From assembly GCA_036130055.1 (NCBI GenBank), contig JAYYOR010000042.1:1-62530 (forward strand): a DNA stretch of 62,530 nt, written 5' to 3'. The position numbers and the translations under genes were made by a program. Positions 1 through 9,050 of the stretch are shown one piece after another (position 1 is the first letter of the stretch; each line of letters starts with the position of its first letter). Below the pieces are notes generated by a model, which was given only the letters and a program-made list of their open reading frames with translations, was not told the origin of the DNA and searched no databases. This DNA comes from TMED69 sp036130055 (GTDB lineage Bacteria; Pseudomonadota; Gammaproteobacteria; Ga0077536).

Positions 1-40
1 TTGATGTAAAAAATGAAAAACGATCTTTTTGCATTATTAT

Positions 41-1015
41 TTACTTCAAAAAATTTTGCCCGATTTTGGCGCAAAAGTTTGTCATTTTAGTTTTAGTAGA
101 TATATTTTTTAATAATATCTTTAAAAGATTTTTTTTTCGCAATTTTTTTTCAAGTAGAATAAAGTCAGATGACCTAATATCCATGATATTTGGAAAGTTG
201 TGATGCTCTACTTTTTCTAAAATTTTTTCTTCGGTGCTATGTTCCTTTAAAAAATCTCCTTTCTTACAGTGTACACCCGACCCATCAAAGCCAAAATTTG
301 AAACTAAATTATCAACGGGGTACAAGACCTTTCCCTTGTTTACTGAGACAGCGTACCACCATAAAATGCCCCAGGAGTCGTTTTGCCCACATAACTTCCC
401 TTCTAGCATCGAAAGGTAATCACCCGCACCATTTACTGTAAATAGCTTTAACCAATTGGTATCTTTTTTTTGTGAAGGCCAGCCTTTTGGCTCCCAAGAA
501 AAGTTGTTCCAGGCCCGCTCCCAGGTTCCCCAACCCCAAGTGGTCGTGATCGGTAAAAAGAACGAGTCAGTTTTTAAATCTTGTGGCGGAGCAATAGTAT
601 AACCGCCTATTTGCATGACTTCTGTTTCGCTTTGATATTTTTCTAAAGAAATTGCCATAAAATTAAGAAAATTCGAGGCAACTTCTAAGTCGTCTTCGAG
701 TACTACAACCCAACCATATTTTTTACATAAAGAACTGACTCCTTCAACAATTGATTTTGATAAGCCGAGATTTTTTTCCCTTTGAATAACTGTCGCTGAA
801 AATGAATTGCTCCTATCTTGTAGAATTTTACGGACCTCTATCACGTTTGCTACTTGGTCCTGGTTCTTAGCGCCATCTGAAAAAAAATAAAAGTCATATT
901 TTTCTTTTGAATAACATTCGGAAAGCGCTTTAAGGGATCTTTCTGTATGGGTTGGTCTATTATAGGCAAAAAAGGCGAGAGGAATCTTTTTATCTGGGAA
1001 CTGCATTCTTTTCAT
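41..1015 (-). CDS. Glycosyltransferase (GT-A fold, GNT-I/family-2-like)
   Basis: Probably transfers a sugar from a nucleotide-sugar donor onto a surface polysaccharide or glycan. The 324-residue protein starts with a nucleotide-sugar-type strand (LAFFAYNRPTHTERSL), followed by a region rich in FFSDGAKN and, near residue 105, VVVLEDDLEVA, an acidic DxD-like metal/nucleotide site of GT-A enzymes. A WGWGTWERAW stretch follows, as in related sugar transferases. There is no signal peptide, so it is likely cytoplasmic. A second Met (MQF) three codons in is an alternative start; neither has a strong Shine-Dalgarno. It shares strand and neighbourhood with an FkbM methyltransferase, which fits capsule or O-antigen decoration. 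Acceptor and sugar cannot be told. Confidence 0.75.
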   Translation of the reverse strand: MKRMQFPDKKIPLAFFAYNRPTHTERSLKALSECYSKEKYDFYFFSDGAKNQDQVANVIEVRKILQDRSNSFSATVIQREKNLGLSKSIVEGVSSLCKKYGWVVVLEDDLEVASNFLNFMAISLEKYQSETEVMQIGGYTIAPPQDLKTDSFFLPITTTWGWGTWERAWNNFSWEPKGWPSQKKDTNWLKLFTVNGAGDYLSMLEGKLCGQNDSWGILWWYAVSVNKGKVLYPVDNLVSNFGFDGSGVHCKKGDFLKEHSTEEKILEKVEHHNFPNIMDIRSSDFILLEKKLRKKNLLKILLKNISTKTKMTNFCAKIGQNFLK

Positions 1016-1290
1016 TTTTTTTGTGTAGATTCATATAAGTTTTTAATTCTTTTGGTGCTTTATTGGTCTAAGTTGGAAACCCCAACTGTAAATCATATAC
1101 CTAAAGACTCTAACATCACAAATACTATTGGTTTGTATTTGATTTTTTTATTTAGCCAATTTGTAGTTCATATCAAGGTCAGAAGAAAAAAATTTTGTTG
1201 GAACATTAATTTCCTCTTTCTTTTGTGAATTTTTTAATTTTTCTATAGATAAAAGTGATGTTCCAGGTTTTATTTAATGAACAGATTCAA

Positions 1291-2121
1291 TTAAAAGTCT
1301 TTGATTAAAAGTTCACGGAATTTTTTCTCGCGAGGAGGTCTGCAAAAAAGAAACATATAAAAATAAAATAACTTATTGGCTTTAAATAATTTTCCCCCGA
1401 TAGTGACGTTCTTATCATAAGGTAGGACATCAAAGAATTTACGATAAGTACAAACAAAATCTCGTCTTATATTAAACCACCTCGACCAGTAATTATGATT
1501 TTTATACTTATGAACTAGCGATAGTTTTAAAAATTTATTATGTAAGGATAAAAATATGATGGCATTTTTTTTTGCAAAGATTTTTTTAAGTTCGTCTAAC
1601 ATCGTAAATTCTCCACCTTCGATATCAATTTTTATAAAAACCTTATTTGATTTAAGATCAGAACGAGACAATATCTCTTCAGGAGTGATTGCTTCAATTT
1701 CCCAAGTTGTATTTTCGCCCGCCCAAAGTAAACTAGACATCGAGTCGCCACCCTCGCTCTGTGAGCCAAACCGAATGTTTCCAGATTTGTTTGAAACGAC
1801 TTTATTAATTAAAGAAATATTTGCATACCATTTTTCTTTTGAGTTCATAGAGAGGTTTTCATTAAGTCGCTTAAACGCAATTGGGTCCGCTTCGATTGCA
1901 ATTGACTTACCAGCGAGTTGTGCCGCATAGAACAATGTAGGTCCTATCCATGCTCCTATGTCAATATAAATAGTGTTTCTGTCGATATATCTGTCAAAGA
2001 TATCAGTCGTATTTTTTTCCCATGATTCATTCGAAAATTGTTCCCAAAATTTTTCATAATCTGTCGGGTTTACATTGAATTTATAGTTATTTCTCGATAT
2101 TCGTATCGATCTCATCATCAT
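1291..2121 (-). CDS. FkbM-family SAM-dependent methyltransferase
   Basis: Predicted O-methyltransferase of the FkbM family, commonly found in polysaccharide clusters where it caps or modifies sugars. The SAM-binding start of the Rossmann fold is visible as IYIDIGAWIGPTLFYAA near residue 52, the acidic strand end as AIEADPIAF near residue 76, and the family's typical KIDIEGGE motif near residue 165. Length (276 aa) is usual. Three Met codons in a row (MMM) leave the exact start uncertain by one or two residues. The gap of 275 bases to the downstream glycosyltransferase holds no recognisable gene. The actual methyl acceptor is unknown. Confidence 0.8.
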   Translation of the reverse strand: MMMRSIRISRNNYKFNVNPTDYEKFWEQFSNESWEKNTTDIFDRYIDRNTIYIDIGAWIGPTLFYAAQLAGKSIAIEADPIAFKRLNENLSMNSKEKWYANISLINKVVSNKSGNIRFGSQSEGGDSMSSLLWAGENTTWEIEAITPEEILSRSDLKSNKVFIKIDIEGGEFTMLDELKKIFAKKNAIIFLSLHNKFLKLSLVHKYKNHNYWSRWFNIRRDFVCTYRKFFDVLPYDKNVTIGGKLFKANKLFYFYMFLFCRPPREKKFRELLIKDF

Positions 2122-2366
2122 TCTTCAAATTAATAGATTAGTTACTAGACAGTTAAACATAGCAAACATTGGTGTCAACATAAACCATTTCGGTAAATTT
2201 GTCTCATAAAGTATCTAGTACAAATAATATTTCCCAATTAAATTTCGATACAACAATGCTATTCCGAAGGTAAACTGACGCTCTCGAGAACTATTTGACA
2301 AAACAACTTATCATGTTTTTGGTATTAAATTGAATATAAGCTTCGGCTAATATCGATTTTCATTTG

Positions 2367-2375
2367 TGCTAAACT
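2367..2375 (+). promoter_or_regulatory. Candidate extended -10 promoter for the glycosyltransferase-like gene
   Basis: TGCTAAACT fits an extended -10 (TGnTAnnnT). It ends only 6 bases before the ATG at 2382, so a transcript from it would be leaderless or nearly so. No good -35 is present at 17 bases; a perfect TTGACA at 2295-2300 is too far away. Pattern match only. Confidence 0.3.
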
Positions 2376-2381
2376 ATCGTG

Positions 2382-3107
2382 ATGAAAAGCATAGAACTGA
2401 ATGTCTTTACAAATTCGACAATAAGTGCACCGTCGACAGAAATGATAGAAAATACTGTTCTTTCATTTAATAAAATATTTGGTAATAATATTAATACTAA
2501 GATTTGGTGTGACCCTAACCCATACCTGGATACCGCTAATCTTTACGTAAAGAATCTAAAAAAAATTTTCCCATTAGTATATTTAACAGAGTCTTTATCA
2601 GACGGGTACGTTCGAGCTGTAAAAGAAAGTGATTCAGATTTTATTTTTATGTTAGAGCATGATTGGGAATTTTTGCCTACGATAAATCATAGTTTAGTTG
2701 ACATTATTAGACTAATTTATACTGAAGAAATCACTCATTTTAGATTTAATAAAAGGACAAATATACCAAGAAAATTTGATTTAGATCTAAAAGAGGTAGA
2801 ACACCCAGAGATCTCTTACTGTTTGACGAGTGGAGTAAGCAACAATCCGCATATAATTGACCGAAAAAAATACATAGATGAGGCGCTTAGGTTTATTGAA
2901 ATAAGTAAGAAATCGGAAGGAATTGAAAAGGAATTATCAAATCAAGGAATTCGTGCGGCAATTTATGGCGGAAAAAATTATCCTGCTACTATTTTGCATA
3001 AAGATGGGAAACGATATAGAAATTCTAATGGAACAAAAATTATACAGACCCCATTATTTCGCTCTGTTGCGGACAAAATCTCAAAAATGTTTAAAAAGTC
3101 ATTTTAA
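2382..3107 (+). CDS. Glycosyltransferase-like protein
   Basis: The 241-residue product resembles small GT-A-type glycosyltransferase proteins of surface glycan loci. The N-terminal part reads like a nucleotide-sugar fold, and the stretch FIFMLEHDWEFLP near residue 90 resembles a DxD-type site (EHDW). No signal peptide or membrane segment is seen. I chose ATG 2382 over the GTG one codon upstream because ATG is the stronger codon; neither has a clear ribosome binding site. It is divergent from the FkbM gene and is the last gene before the tRNA. The family is not certain and the substrate cannot be guessed. Confidence 0.55.
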   Translation: MKSIELNVFTNSTISAPSTEMIENTVLSFNKIFGNNINTKIWCDPNPYLDTANLYVKNLKKIFPLVYLTESLSDGYVRAVKESDSDFIFMLEHDWEFLPTINHSLVDIIRLIYTEEITHFRFNKRTNIPRKFDLDLKEVEHPEISYCLTSGVSNNPHIIDRKKYIDEALRFIEISKKSEGIEKELSNQGIRAAIYGGKNYPATILHKDGKRYRNSNGTKIIQTPLFRSVADKISKMFKKSF

Positions 3108-3288
3108 TAACTCGTTTAAAATATTATTTTTTTTAAGGCAAAAATCCCATAATGTGGGTGGTTTTATGGATAAGTTTTTCGTCATGATGATATCACAATG
3201 ACAGAGATGGCCATTAGCTCATTTCGGTCTAACGCAGTGGACGAAAACTCGTTTGTTTGAGCATTAAGTTGTTGATTCTACAAAGTAG

Positions 3289-3365
<77 letters not shown>

Positions 3366-3374
3366 TCTGTTTTT

Positions 3375-5420
3375 TTAACCGTCATCGCTCTCCAAAAAGG
3401 TTCTTAATTTTTCTGATCTAGATGGATGTCGCAATTTTCTAAGAGCTTTTGCTTCAATTTGTCTAATTCTTTCTCTTGTAACATCAAACTGTTTGCCGAC
3501 CTCTTCAAGGGTGTGATCTGTGTTCATCTCTATACCAAAACGCATTCTTAAAACTTTGGCTTCTCTCGATGTAAGGCCCGATAGCACTTCATGAGTGCTT
3601 TTGCACAGCCCATCGAAGGTTGCAGAGTCACTTGGAGTTTGCATATTGATGTCCTCGATAAAATCACCCAAATGAGAATCTTCATCATCGCCTATTGGTG
3701 TCTCCATTGAGATTGGCTCTTTTGCAATTTTGAGTACTTTTCTCACCTTGTCTTCCGGCATTTCCATTTTTATTGCTAATTCTTCTGGTGTTGGTTCTCT
3801 TCCTTGTTCTTGTAGGATTTGCCTTGAGATCCTATTCAATTTATTTATTGTTTCAATCATGTGAACGGGTATTCTGATCGTTCTTGCTTGATCAGCTATT
3901 GATCTGGTTATCGCTTGGCGGATCCACCAGGTCGCATATGTTGAGAATTTGTAACCCCTCCGGTATTCAAATTTATCAACTGCCTTCATTAACCCAATGT
4001 TGCCTTCTTGGATGAGGTCAAGAAATAGCAGTCCCCTGTTTGTATATTTTTTCGCTATCGAAATAACTAGTCTCAGATTAGCCTCAACCATCTCTTTTTT
4101 TGCCCGACGAGCTTTCGCTTCCCCTATTGACATCCGTCTATTAATTTCTTTTATATCGGTTATTTTAAGCATAGCGGTTGATGCGGTTTCTAGGAGTCTA
4201 TTATTTATAGCATCCAACTCCGACTGAAAAGATATTATAGCCGATTGAAAGTTACTGTTTTTATATTTAAGTTCTTCAATGAGTTCAGTAGTCAGTCCGT
4301 GCTTTTTGAATTGTTCAAGGAAGACAGATTTTGGAATTTTGCATCCCGTTACGCAGATAAACATTAAATCTTTTTCGCATTTCCTAACATTTTTTACGGC
4401 ACCTCTAACCAACGACGTTAATTCGGACTGTAGCGCATTGCTAAATTTTAAAGTTAGGAATAGTTCTTTCAGTTGCTGTTTTTTTTCTAGGAATTTTTTT
4501 GAGTTTGCTTCGTCTTTATTTTGAAGATCTTCTATTTTCTGAGAGAGCTTTATCAAGCTGTCAAAACGTTTCTTTACTTCCTCAGGGTCTAAGAATTTTG
4601 AATCTGGTTCGTCGTTCTCATCAGTTTCTTCTTTGTCAGAATGAGTTGGATTGGAGATATTTTCTTTTGGAATTTCTTCTGTTTCATCAGTGAACCCGAT
4701 CAACAAGTCAGATGCCTTAAATTCCTCTTGTTCTAATGCGTGATGATACTTGTTAATTATGGTTCTAAGTACTAAAGGAAAATCGATCAGTGCAAGCTGG
4801 ACTTGCTTTAGACCTTCCTCAATTCTCTTGGCGATTACGATTTCACCTTCCCTTGTTAAAAGATCTACCGTCCCCATTTCTCTCATGTACATTCTAACAG
4901 GATCTGTGGTCCTTCCAAACTCGTTGTCTATGGCTAATGCAGCTGCGGCTTCTTCAGCGGCGTCTTCGTCTACATCGGTGTCGCTTAAAAGCAAGGAATC
5001 AGTGTCTGGGGCGGTTTCATAAACTTTTATCCCCATAGCGTTTATTGTATTCACCACGTCTTCGATTTGGTCAGGATCAACGATTTCTTTTGGGAGGTGA
5101 TCATTAATCTCATGATAAGTAAGAAAACCTTGTTCCCTACCTTTTTCGATTAACCCTTTTAAGGCATCAGTCTGTTGAGCGGTTGTTTCAGAAGATTTGC
5201 TCTGTTTGAGATTTACTTTTTCCGATTTTTTTTTGCCACGGCTTTTCTTTTTGGTAGTTACCTTTTTTTTAGCCGGTGTTTTCTTTTTGGTAGTTACCTT
5301 TTTTTTAGCCGGTGTTTTCTTTTTGGTAGTTACCTTTTTTTTAGCCGGTGTTTTCTTTTTATTTACCTGCTTCTTTTTTGTTGTTTTGCTCGAAGTAGGG
5401 TTTTTTTTTCTTTTATTCAA
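3375..5420 (-). CDS. rpoD: RNA polymerase primary sigma factor RpoD (sigma-70)
   Basis: Directs core RNA polymerase to housekeeping promoters. After a lysine-rich N-terminal tail (residues 1 to about 70) come region 1.1 (KGREQGFLTYHEINDHLP), region 1.2 near residue 165 (DPVRMYMREMGTVDLL), the acidic non-conserved region, regions 2.1-2.4 (NLRLVISIAKKYTNRGLLF, YATWWIRQAITRSIADQ), region 3 and region 4.2 (VTRERIRQIEAKALRKLRH). An ATG exists at 5462, but TTG at 5420 has AAGGAG six bases upstream, so I use TTG, giving 681 residues. E. coli RpoD is 613 residues; the excess is mostly the repeat-rich tail. Last protein gene of the rpsU-dnaG-rpoD block. Confidence 0.97.
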   Translation of the reverse strand: MNKRKKNPTSSKTTKKKQVNKKKTPAKKKVTTKKKTPAKKKVTTKKKTPAKKKVTTKKKSRGKKKSEKVNLKQSKSSETTAQQTDALKGLIEKGREQGFLTYHEINDHLPKEIVDPDQIEDVVNTINAMGIKVYETAPDTDSLLLSDTDVDEDAAEEAAAALAIDNEFGRTTDPVRMYMREMGTVDLLTREGEIVIAKRIEEGLKQVQLALIDFPLVLRTIINKYHHALEQEEFKASDLLIGFTDETEEIPKENISNPTHSDKEETDENDEPDSKFLDPEEVKKRFDSLIKLSQKIEDLQNKDEANSKKFLEKKQQLKELFLTLKFSNALQSELTSLVRGAVKNVRKCEKDLMFICVTGCKIPKSVFLEQFKKHGLTTELIEELKYKNSNFQSAIISFQSELDAINNRLLETASTAMLKITDIKEINRRMSIGEAKARRAKKEMVEANLRLVISIAKKYTNRGLLFLDLIQEGNIGLMKAVDKFEYRRGYKFSTYATWWIRQAITRSIADQARTIRIPVHMIETINKLNRISRQILQEQGREPTPEELAIKMEMPEDKVRKVLKIAKEPISMETPIGDDEDSHLGDFIEDINMQTPSDSATFDGLCKSTHEVLSGLTSREAKVLRMRFGIEMNTDHTLEEVGKQFDVTRERIRQIEAKALRKLRHPSRSEKLRTFLESDDG
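5243..5350 (-). repeat. Three identical 36-bp tandem repeats within the 5' end of rpoD
   Basis: Units at 5243-5278, 5279-5314 and 5315-5350 are identical at DNA level; a fourth begins at 5351 and diverges after 10 bases. Each encodes 12 residues of the type KKKTPAKKKVTT, so copy-number changes keep the reading frame. Perfect identity at DNA level points to recent expansion by slippage. Confidence 0.9.
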
Positions 5421-5483
5421 CTCCCGCTCCTTTGGATGTTCTATTGTGCCACCTAAAACCACTTATTATATCCTACGAAGCCT

Positions 5484-7220
5484 CTAATTCAAAGGTTCAT
5501 CACTGTTTCTCGTGGTAAATCTCCGCACTATTTCTTTCTGTTCATCTGTCCAAGTTTCGAATGGTAATTTATAGATTTCCGTTACATCTAAATAAGCTGT
5601 TTTTTCCATGAGTTTACTTACTCCGTCAGTCAATTCTTTCTCTGCATCGCTAATTGATAGTGGAATCGAGACAAAAAAATGTTTCCTATCTAGGTTCGAA
5701 TTTTCTAAGTAGCTGAAAATATCTGAGGCTTTAAGTGGCTTAATTTTTGACATTTTTGCGATATCGACAATTATTTTAATGTTTTTTGATTTTTCAACTA
5801 ATTTTTTTAATGATTCCAGGTCTTTTTCTTTAATAAATTTTGTTAACTCAGGATAGTGGATTACTAAATTTGCCAGCCGCTCGGTTAATGATTTATTTGT
5901 AAATTTCTTCAGTTTTGAACCGATTAACGTACCTTTTTGTTGCAAAATTTCTTTGTATAGTATCTGCTCATCAAAATTGGTTTCCCGCGATAGTTGTTTT
6001 ATCGCCATTCGTTTCTGATTATTTCCCGATATTTGCTTAATAAATGGTTTTGCTTTGTCAATAAGCCTTACATTTTGAGAATCAGATGGGCTGTCTTTAA
6101 ATTCTTCTTTTAAACATGCAATTAAGAGTTCATGGAACTGCATTTTTTTGGTGTTTTTAAAAAAATCGTTTTTCCCAACCCTTTTAATTAATTGGTCTGG
6201 GTCTTCGTTTTCTTCTAAAAAGTAATAGTCTATTTGCCGATTGTCATCAAGCATTTCTAATCCAAGTTTACAAGCCTTAATTGCCGCATTTTTTCCCGCT
6301 TGGTCGCCATCAAAGCAAAAAATTAAATGCTCTGTCTCTCTAAACAGCGCATTAAATTGATTTTTAGTTATTGCGGTCCCAAGGGTTGCTACAACATTGG
6401 TCATCCCAGCTTGACTTAGGCTTATTACATCAAGATAGCCTTCAGTTATAATTAAATTATTAAATTTTTCACTTGAAGCTGCTTCATGGATCCCGTAGAG
6501 AGTCGAACCTTTGTGAAAAATATCTGTTTCAGGAGAATTTAGATATTTCGGTTTATCTTCTTTAAGGGTTCTTCCGCCGAAACCTATTACTTGACCTCGG
6601 CGATTTTTAATCGGGAAGGTGATTCTGGCTCTAAGTCGGTCAAATTTTCTTCCGCGACTCTCGTTGGTTAGACCTGACTTATCAATTAGACTATCTGATA
6701 TGCCCTTTTCTTGTAGGTGTTCTAGTATGTTATTCCAACCAGGTGGAGCCCAGCCTAATTGAAATTTTTTGGCTATCAGACCGTCAAGGCCTCTTTGTTT
6801 CAGATATTCTATAGGTTGAGATTTCGTCTCTGACTTCCGCAGTTGAGTATTATAGAATGCATTCGCCAAATTCATAATTTCATATAGTTGGCTATAGGAT
6901 TTTTGTCCTTGGTTGTCTTTTGTCGAAATTATATTTATTCCGACTCGTCTACCTAACTCTTCCATTGTTTCTCTGAAATTGGTGCCGTTTAGCTCCATCA
7001 TAAATTTAACTGCATTACCCCCGGCGCCACATCCAAAACAGTAGTACAGCTGTTTTTCGGCACTAACCGAAAAGGATGGTGTTTTTTCATTATGAAAGGG
7101 ACAAAGTCCTAAGTAGTCTTTACCCGCTTGCTTTAAGGATAGATAATCACTTATCAAATCAACTATATCCGTTCTCTTAAGGATTTCCTCTATCGTGGCT
7201 TCAGGTATTTTATTGGACAT
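5484..7220 (-). CDS. dnaG: DNA primase DnaG
   Basis: Makes RNA primers at the replication fork. The N-terminal CHC2 zinc-binding domain is clear (CPFHNEKTPSFSV...YYCFGCGAGG, residues about 40-67), followed by the RNA polymerase basic domain with RGRKFDRLRARITFPI and the TOPRIM core with EGYLDVISL near 257 and FDGDQAGKNAA near 303. The C-terminal third, expected to bind DnaB helicase, is divergent. Length is 578 aa against 581 in E. coli. It sits between the YqeY-like gene and rpoD, with 63 bases to the rpoD start, in the classic macromolecular-synthesis order. Confidence 0.97.
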   Translation of the reverse strand: MSNKIPEATIEEILKRTDIVDLISDYLSLKQAGKDYLGLCPFHNEKTPSFSVSAEKQLYYCFGCGAGGNAVKFMMELNGTNFRETMEELGRRVGINIISTKDNQGQKSYSQLYEIMNLANAFYNTQLRKSETKSQPIEYLKQRGLDGLIAKKFQLGWAPPGWNNILEHLQEKGISDSLIDKSGLTNESRGRKFDRLRARITFPIKNRRGQVIGFGGRTLKEDKPKYLNSPETDIFHKGSTLYGIHEAASSEKFNNLIITEGYLDVISLSQAGMTNVVATLGTAITKNQFNALFRETEHLIFCFDGDQAGKNAAIKACKLGLEMLDDNRQIDYYFLEENEDPDQLIKRVGKNDFFKNTKKMQFHELLIACLKEEFKDSPSDSQNVRLIDKAKPFIKQISGNNQKRMAIKQLSRETNFDEQILYKEILQQKGTLIGSKLKKFTNKSLTERLANLVIHYPELTKFIKEKDLESLKKLVEKSKNIKIIVDIAKMSKIKPLKASDIFSYLENSNLDRKHFFVSIPLSISDAEKELTDGVSKLMEKTAYLDVTEIYKLPFETWTDEQKEIVRRFTTRNSDEPLN

Positions 7221-7278
7221 TCAATGATTTTAATGCGGTTTTAATTCGGATGCGAGCTCCGCATAAAATGTCTTATGT

Positions 7279-7725
7279 TTATTTTTTCAGTTTTTCTCTG
7301 AGTACTCTGCTAACAACAGATAAGTCCGCTCTCCCACTCAGTTTTTGAGACAATTGTCCCATTATTGTTCCCATTTCTTTTATAGTTTTAGGTCCAATTT
7401 CGCTCATTAGTTCATCTACAACTTTGACTATTTCACCCTCATCAAGCTGAGACGGTAAGTAGTCGGATAAAATTTTTAGCTCAAATTCCTCTTTCCGCAC
7501 GAGGTCTGGTCTGTTGGCTGCCTTATATTGACTTATTGATTCCTTTCTTTGTTTGGCTAGTTTATTAACGGTTTGTGCGATCTCAATATCATCTAGCTCC
7601 TTTTTCTCGTCAATTTCTTTTTGCTTAATTGCGGCCATTAGAAGTCGTAGGGCTGATACTTTATCTTTTTCCCCCTGTTTCAAGTAAGTTTTGATTTCTT
7701 CAGATATTTTGCTTTTTAATGTCAC
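7279..7725 (-). CDS. GatB/YqeY domain protein
   Basis: A 148-residue YqeY-type protein, homologous to the tRNA-binding C-terminal region of the amidotransferase subunit GatB. Recognisable features are the N-terminal helix pair with SALRLLMAAIKQKEIDEKK, the central LAKQRKESISQYKAANRPDL, and the C-terminal GPKTIKEMGTIMGQLSQKLSGRADLS. It is commonly found between rpsU and dnaG in Pseudomonas-like genomes, as here. Its role is not settled; an action on mischarged tRNA has been proposed for the family, which is inference. Confidence 0.92.
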   Translation of the reverse strand: MTLKSKISEEIKTYLKQGEKDKVSALRLLMAAIKQKEIDEKKELDDIEIAQTVNKLAKQRKESISQYKAANRPDLVRKEEFELKILSDYLPSQLDEGEIVKVVDELMSEIGPKTIKEMGTIMGQLSQKLSGRADLSVVSRVLREKLKK

Positions 7726-7739
7726 TTGAGCCTTTTTCT

Positions 7740-7955
7740 CTATATCCTTGGCCTTTGCCTCGGTAGGACTCTACCCTTCTTTTTTTGCCATCTTTTAATA
7801 GCGGCAGCAGCCTTCCTTTTGCGAACTGAGGTAGGTTTTTCATAGAACTCTCGTCTGTGCACTTCGGCTAGTACACCGGCTTTTTCGCAGGCGCGTTTGA
7901 AGCGTCTTATAGCTATATCGAACGGTTCGTTGTCTCTTACTCTGACTGATGGCAT
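7740..7955 (-). CDS. rpsU: 30S ribosomal protein S21
   Basis: Small basic protein of the 30S subunit, needed near the anti-Shine-Dalgarno region during translation initiation. The 71-residue sequence carries the family hallmark PFDIAIRRFKRACEKAGVL near residues 11-29 and a basic tail (KRKAAAAIKRWQKKKGR). It is first in the rpsU-yqeY-dnaG-rpoD-tRNA series, 14 bases ahead of the YqeY-like gene, and lies directly behind a good sigma-70 promoter, so it probably leads the operon. Confidence 0.97.
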   Translation of the reverse strand: MPSVRVRDNEPFDIAIRRFKRACEKAGVLAEVHRREFYEKPTSVRKRKAAAAIKRWQKKKGRVLPRQRPRI

Positions 7956-7982
7956 ACTTTAAATCTCAACTAGTGGTACTGA

Positions 7983-8010
7983 AGTATAACCACTTTTTTT
8001 GATATGTCGA
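7983..8010 (-). promoter_or_regulatory. Sigma-70 promoter of the rpsU-dnaG-rpoD operon
   Basis: On the minus strand TCGACA (8010-8005, 5 of 6 matches to TTGACA), a 16-base spacer, then TATACT (7988-7983, 5 of 6). Transcription would start near 7976, giving a leader of about 20 bases before rpsU. Placed in the divergent gap with tsaD. Confidence 0.6.
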
Positions 8011-8036
8011 GTAATTATTCAGAAAAATGATTAGCC

Positions 8037-9050
8037 ATGCTTATACTGGGAATTGAAACATCGTGCGATGAGACATCAGCGGCAGTTTTTCATTCCGATG
8101 AGGGTTTATTATCAAATGTGGTTCACAGTCAAATTGAAACCCATGCACCATACGGTGGGGTTGTTCCTGAATTAGCCTCAAGAGATCATTTAAGTAAAAT
8201 TAGTTTTGTCGTGAAAATGGCCTTAACTAATGCTAAAGTCGAGCTTAATCAAGTTAATGGTATAGCCTATACCGCTGGTCCCGGTTTAATTGGAGCCCTG
8301 ATGGTGGGAGCTAATTTCGCCAAAACTATAGCTTGGAGATACAAAATCACATGTTTACCAATCAACCATTTAGAGGGTCATATTCTTTCTCCTTTTCTTA
8401 ATAAAGAAAAAATAGAATTTCCTTTCCTATCGCTTCTCGTCTCTGGGGGGCACACACAATTTATCTTGGCTGACAGGTTGGGTTCTTATAAAGTTCTTGG
8501 AGAGTCTGTTGATGATGCTGTTGGTGAGGCGTTCGATAAGGTTGCCAAGATGATCGGTTTCGGGTATCCGGGGGGACCTGCAATTGAGCAAGCGGCCAGA
8601 CAAGGTAATCCTGGCCGCTTTAAGTTACCAAGGCCAATGTTGAACAAACATGGCTTGAATATGAGTTTCAGTGGTCTAAAAACGAGTGTTATGAGGGCGC
8701 TTCGCGATTTAGAAATAGACGATCAAGTACGTGCAGATATTTCGCGCGAGTTTTTGCAAGCGGTCTCAGACGTTTTGGTTAAGAAAGTAAATACGGCGAT
8801 TGACTCGACTGACATAAAAAAGGTTATTGTATCTGGTGGGGTGAGTGCAAACCAATTTTTGAGGAAAAATTTTAATGACCTAGGTCTACGGCGTGGTGTA
8901 GAGATTTTATTCCCGCCTTTGAAATATTCAACTGATAATGCTGCCATGATCGCATTAGCGGGTTCCATGAGATACCAGTCAGGAGATAGGCCTTCGGAAG
9001 AATTTTCTGTTTTGGCGAGATGGCCGGTTGAGCTTTTGAAAACTCCTTAG
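8037..9050 (+). CDS. tsaD: tRNA N6-threonylcarbamoyladenosine transferase TsaD
   Basis: Catalytic subunit that places threonylcarbamoyl on A37 of ANN-decoding tRNAs, together with TsaB, TsaE and TsaC. Hallmarks: GIETSCDETSAAV at residues 5-17, the metal-binding HLEGH near 113, LVSGGHTQFI near 138, GEAFDKVAKMIG near 167, and VSGGVSANQFLR near 267. Its 337 residues match E. coli (337). Divergent from rpsU, as in many gammaproteobacteria, and convergent with plsY with no spacing at all: the tsaD stop ends at 9050 and the plsY stop begins at 9051. Confidence 0.97.
   Translation: MLILGIETSCDETSAAVFHSDEGLLSNVVHSQIETHAPYGGVVPELASRDHLSKISFVVKMALTNAKVELNQVNGIAYTAGPGLIGALMVGANFAKTIAWRYKITCLPINHLEGHILSPFLNKEKIEFPFLSLLVSGGHTQFILADRLGSYKVLGESVDDAVGEAFDKVAKMIGFGYPGGPAIEQAARQGNPGRFKLPRPMLNKHGLNMSFSGLKTSVMRALRDLEIDDQVRADISREFLQAVSDVLVKKVNTAIDSTDIKKVIVSGGVSANQFLRKNFNDLGLRRGVEILFPPLKYSTDNAAMIALAGSMRYQSGDRPSEEFSVLARWPVELLKTP

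Noticed and set aside
947..1228. Plus-strand 93-codon frame between the two carbohydrate genes
   Set aside because: Low-complexity translation of AT-rich DNA, partly antisense to the glycosyltransferase; no recognisable start signal.
2295..2300. Perfect TTGACA upstream of the glycosyltransferase-like gene
   Set aside because: No -10 at 16-18 bases; the nearest candidates are 8 or 22 bases away.
3141..3165. CCCA-TAATG-TGGG hairpin with a following GTTTT as terminator of the 2382-3107 gene
   Set aside because: Stem of only four solid pairs with mismatched flanks; too weak to call.
5175..5487. Plus-strand frames with repeated hydrophobic units of type FFFLAGVFFLVVT, looking like a repeat membrane protein
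   Set aside because: They are the complement of the lysine-rich rpoD repeats; AAA/AAG codons read as TTT/CTT. No ribosome binding site and no homology.
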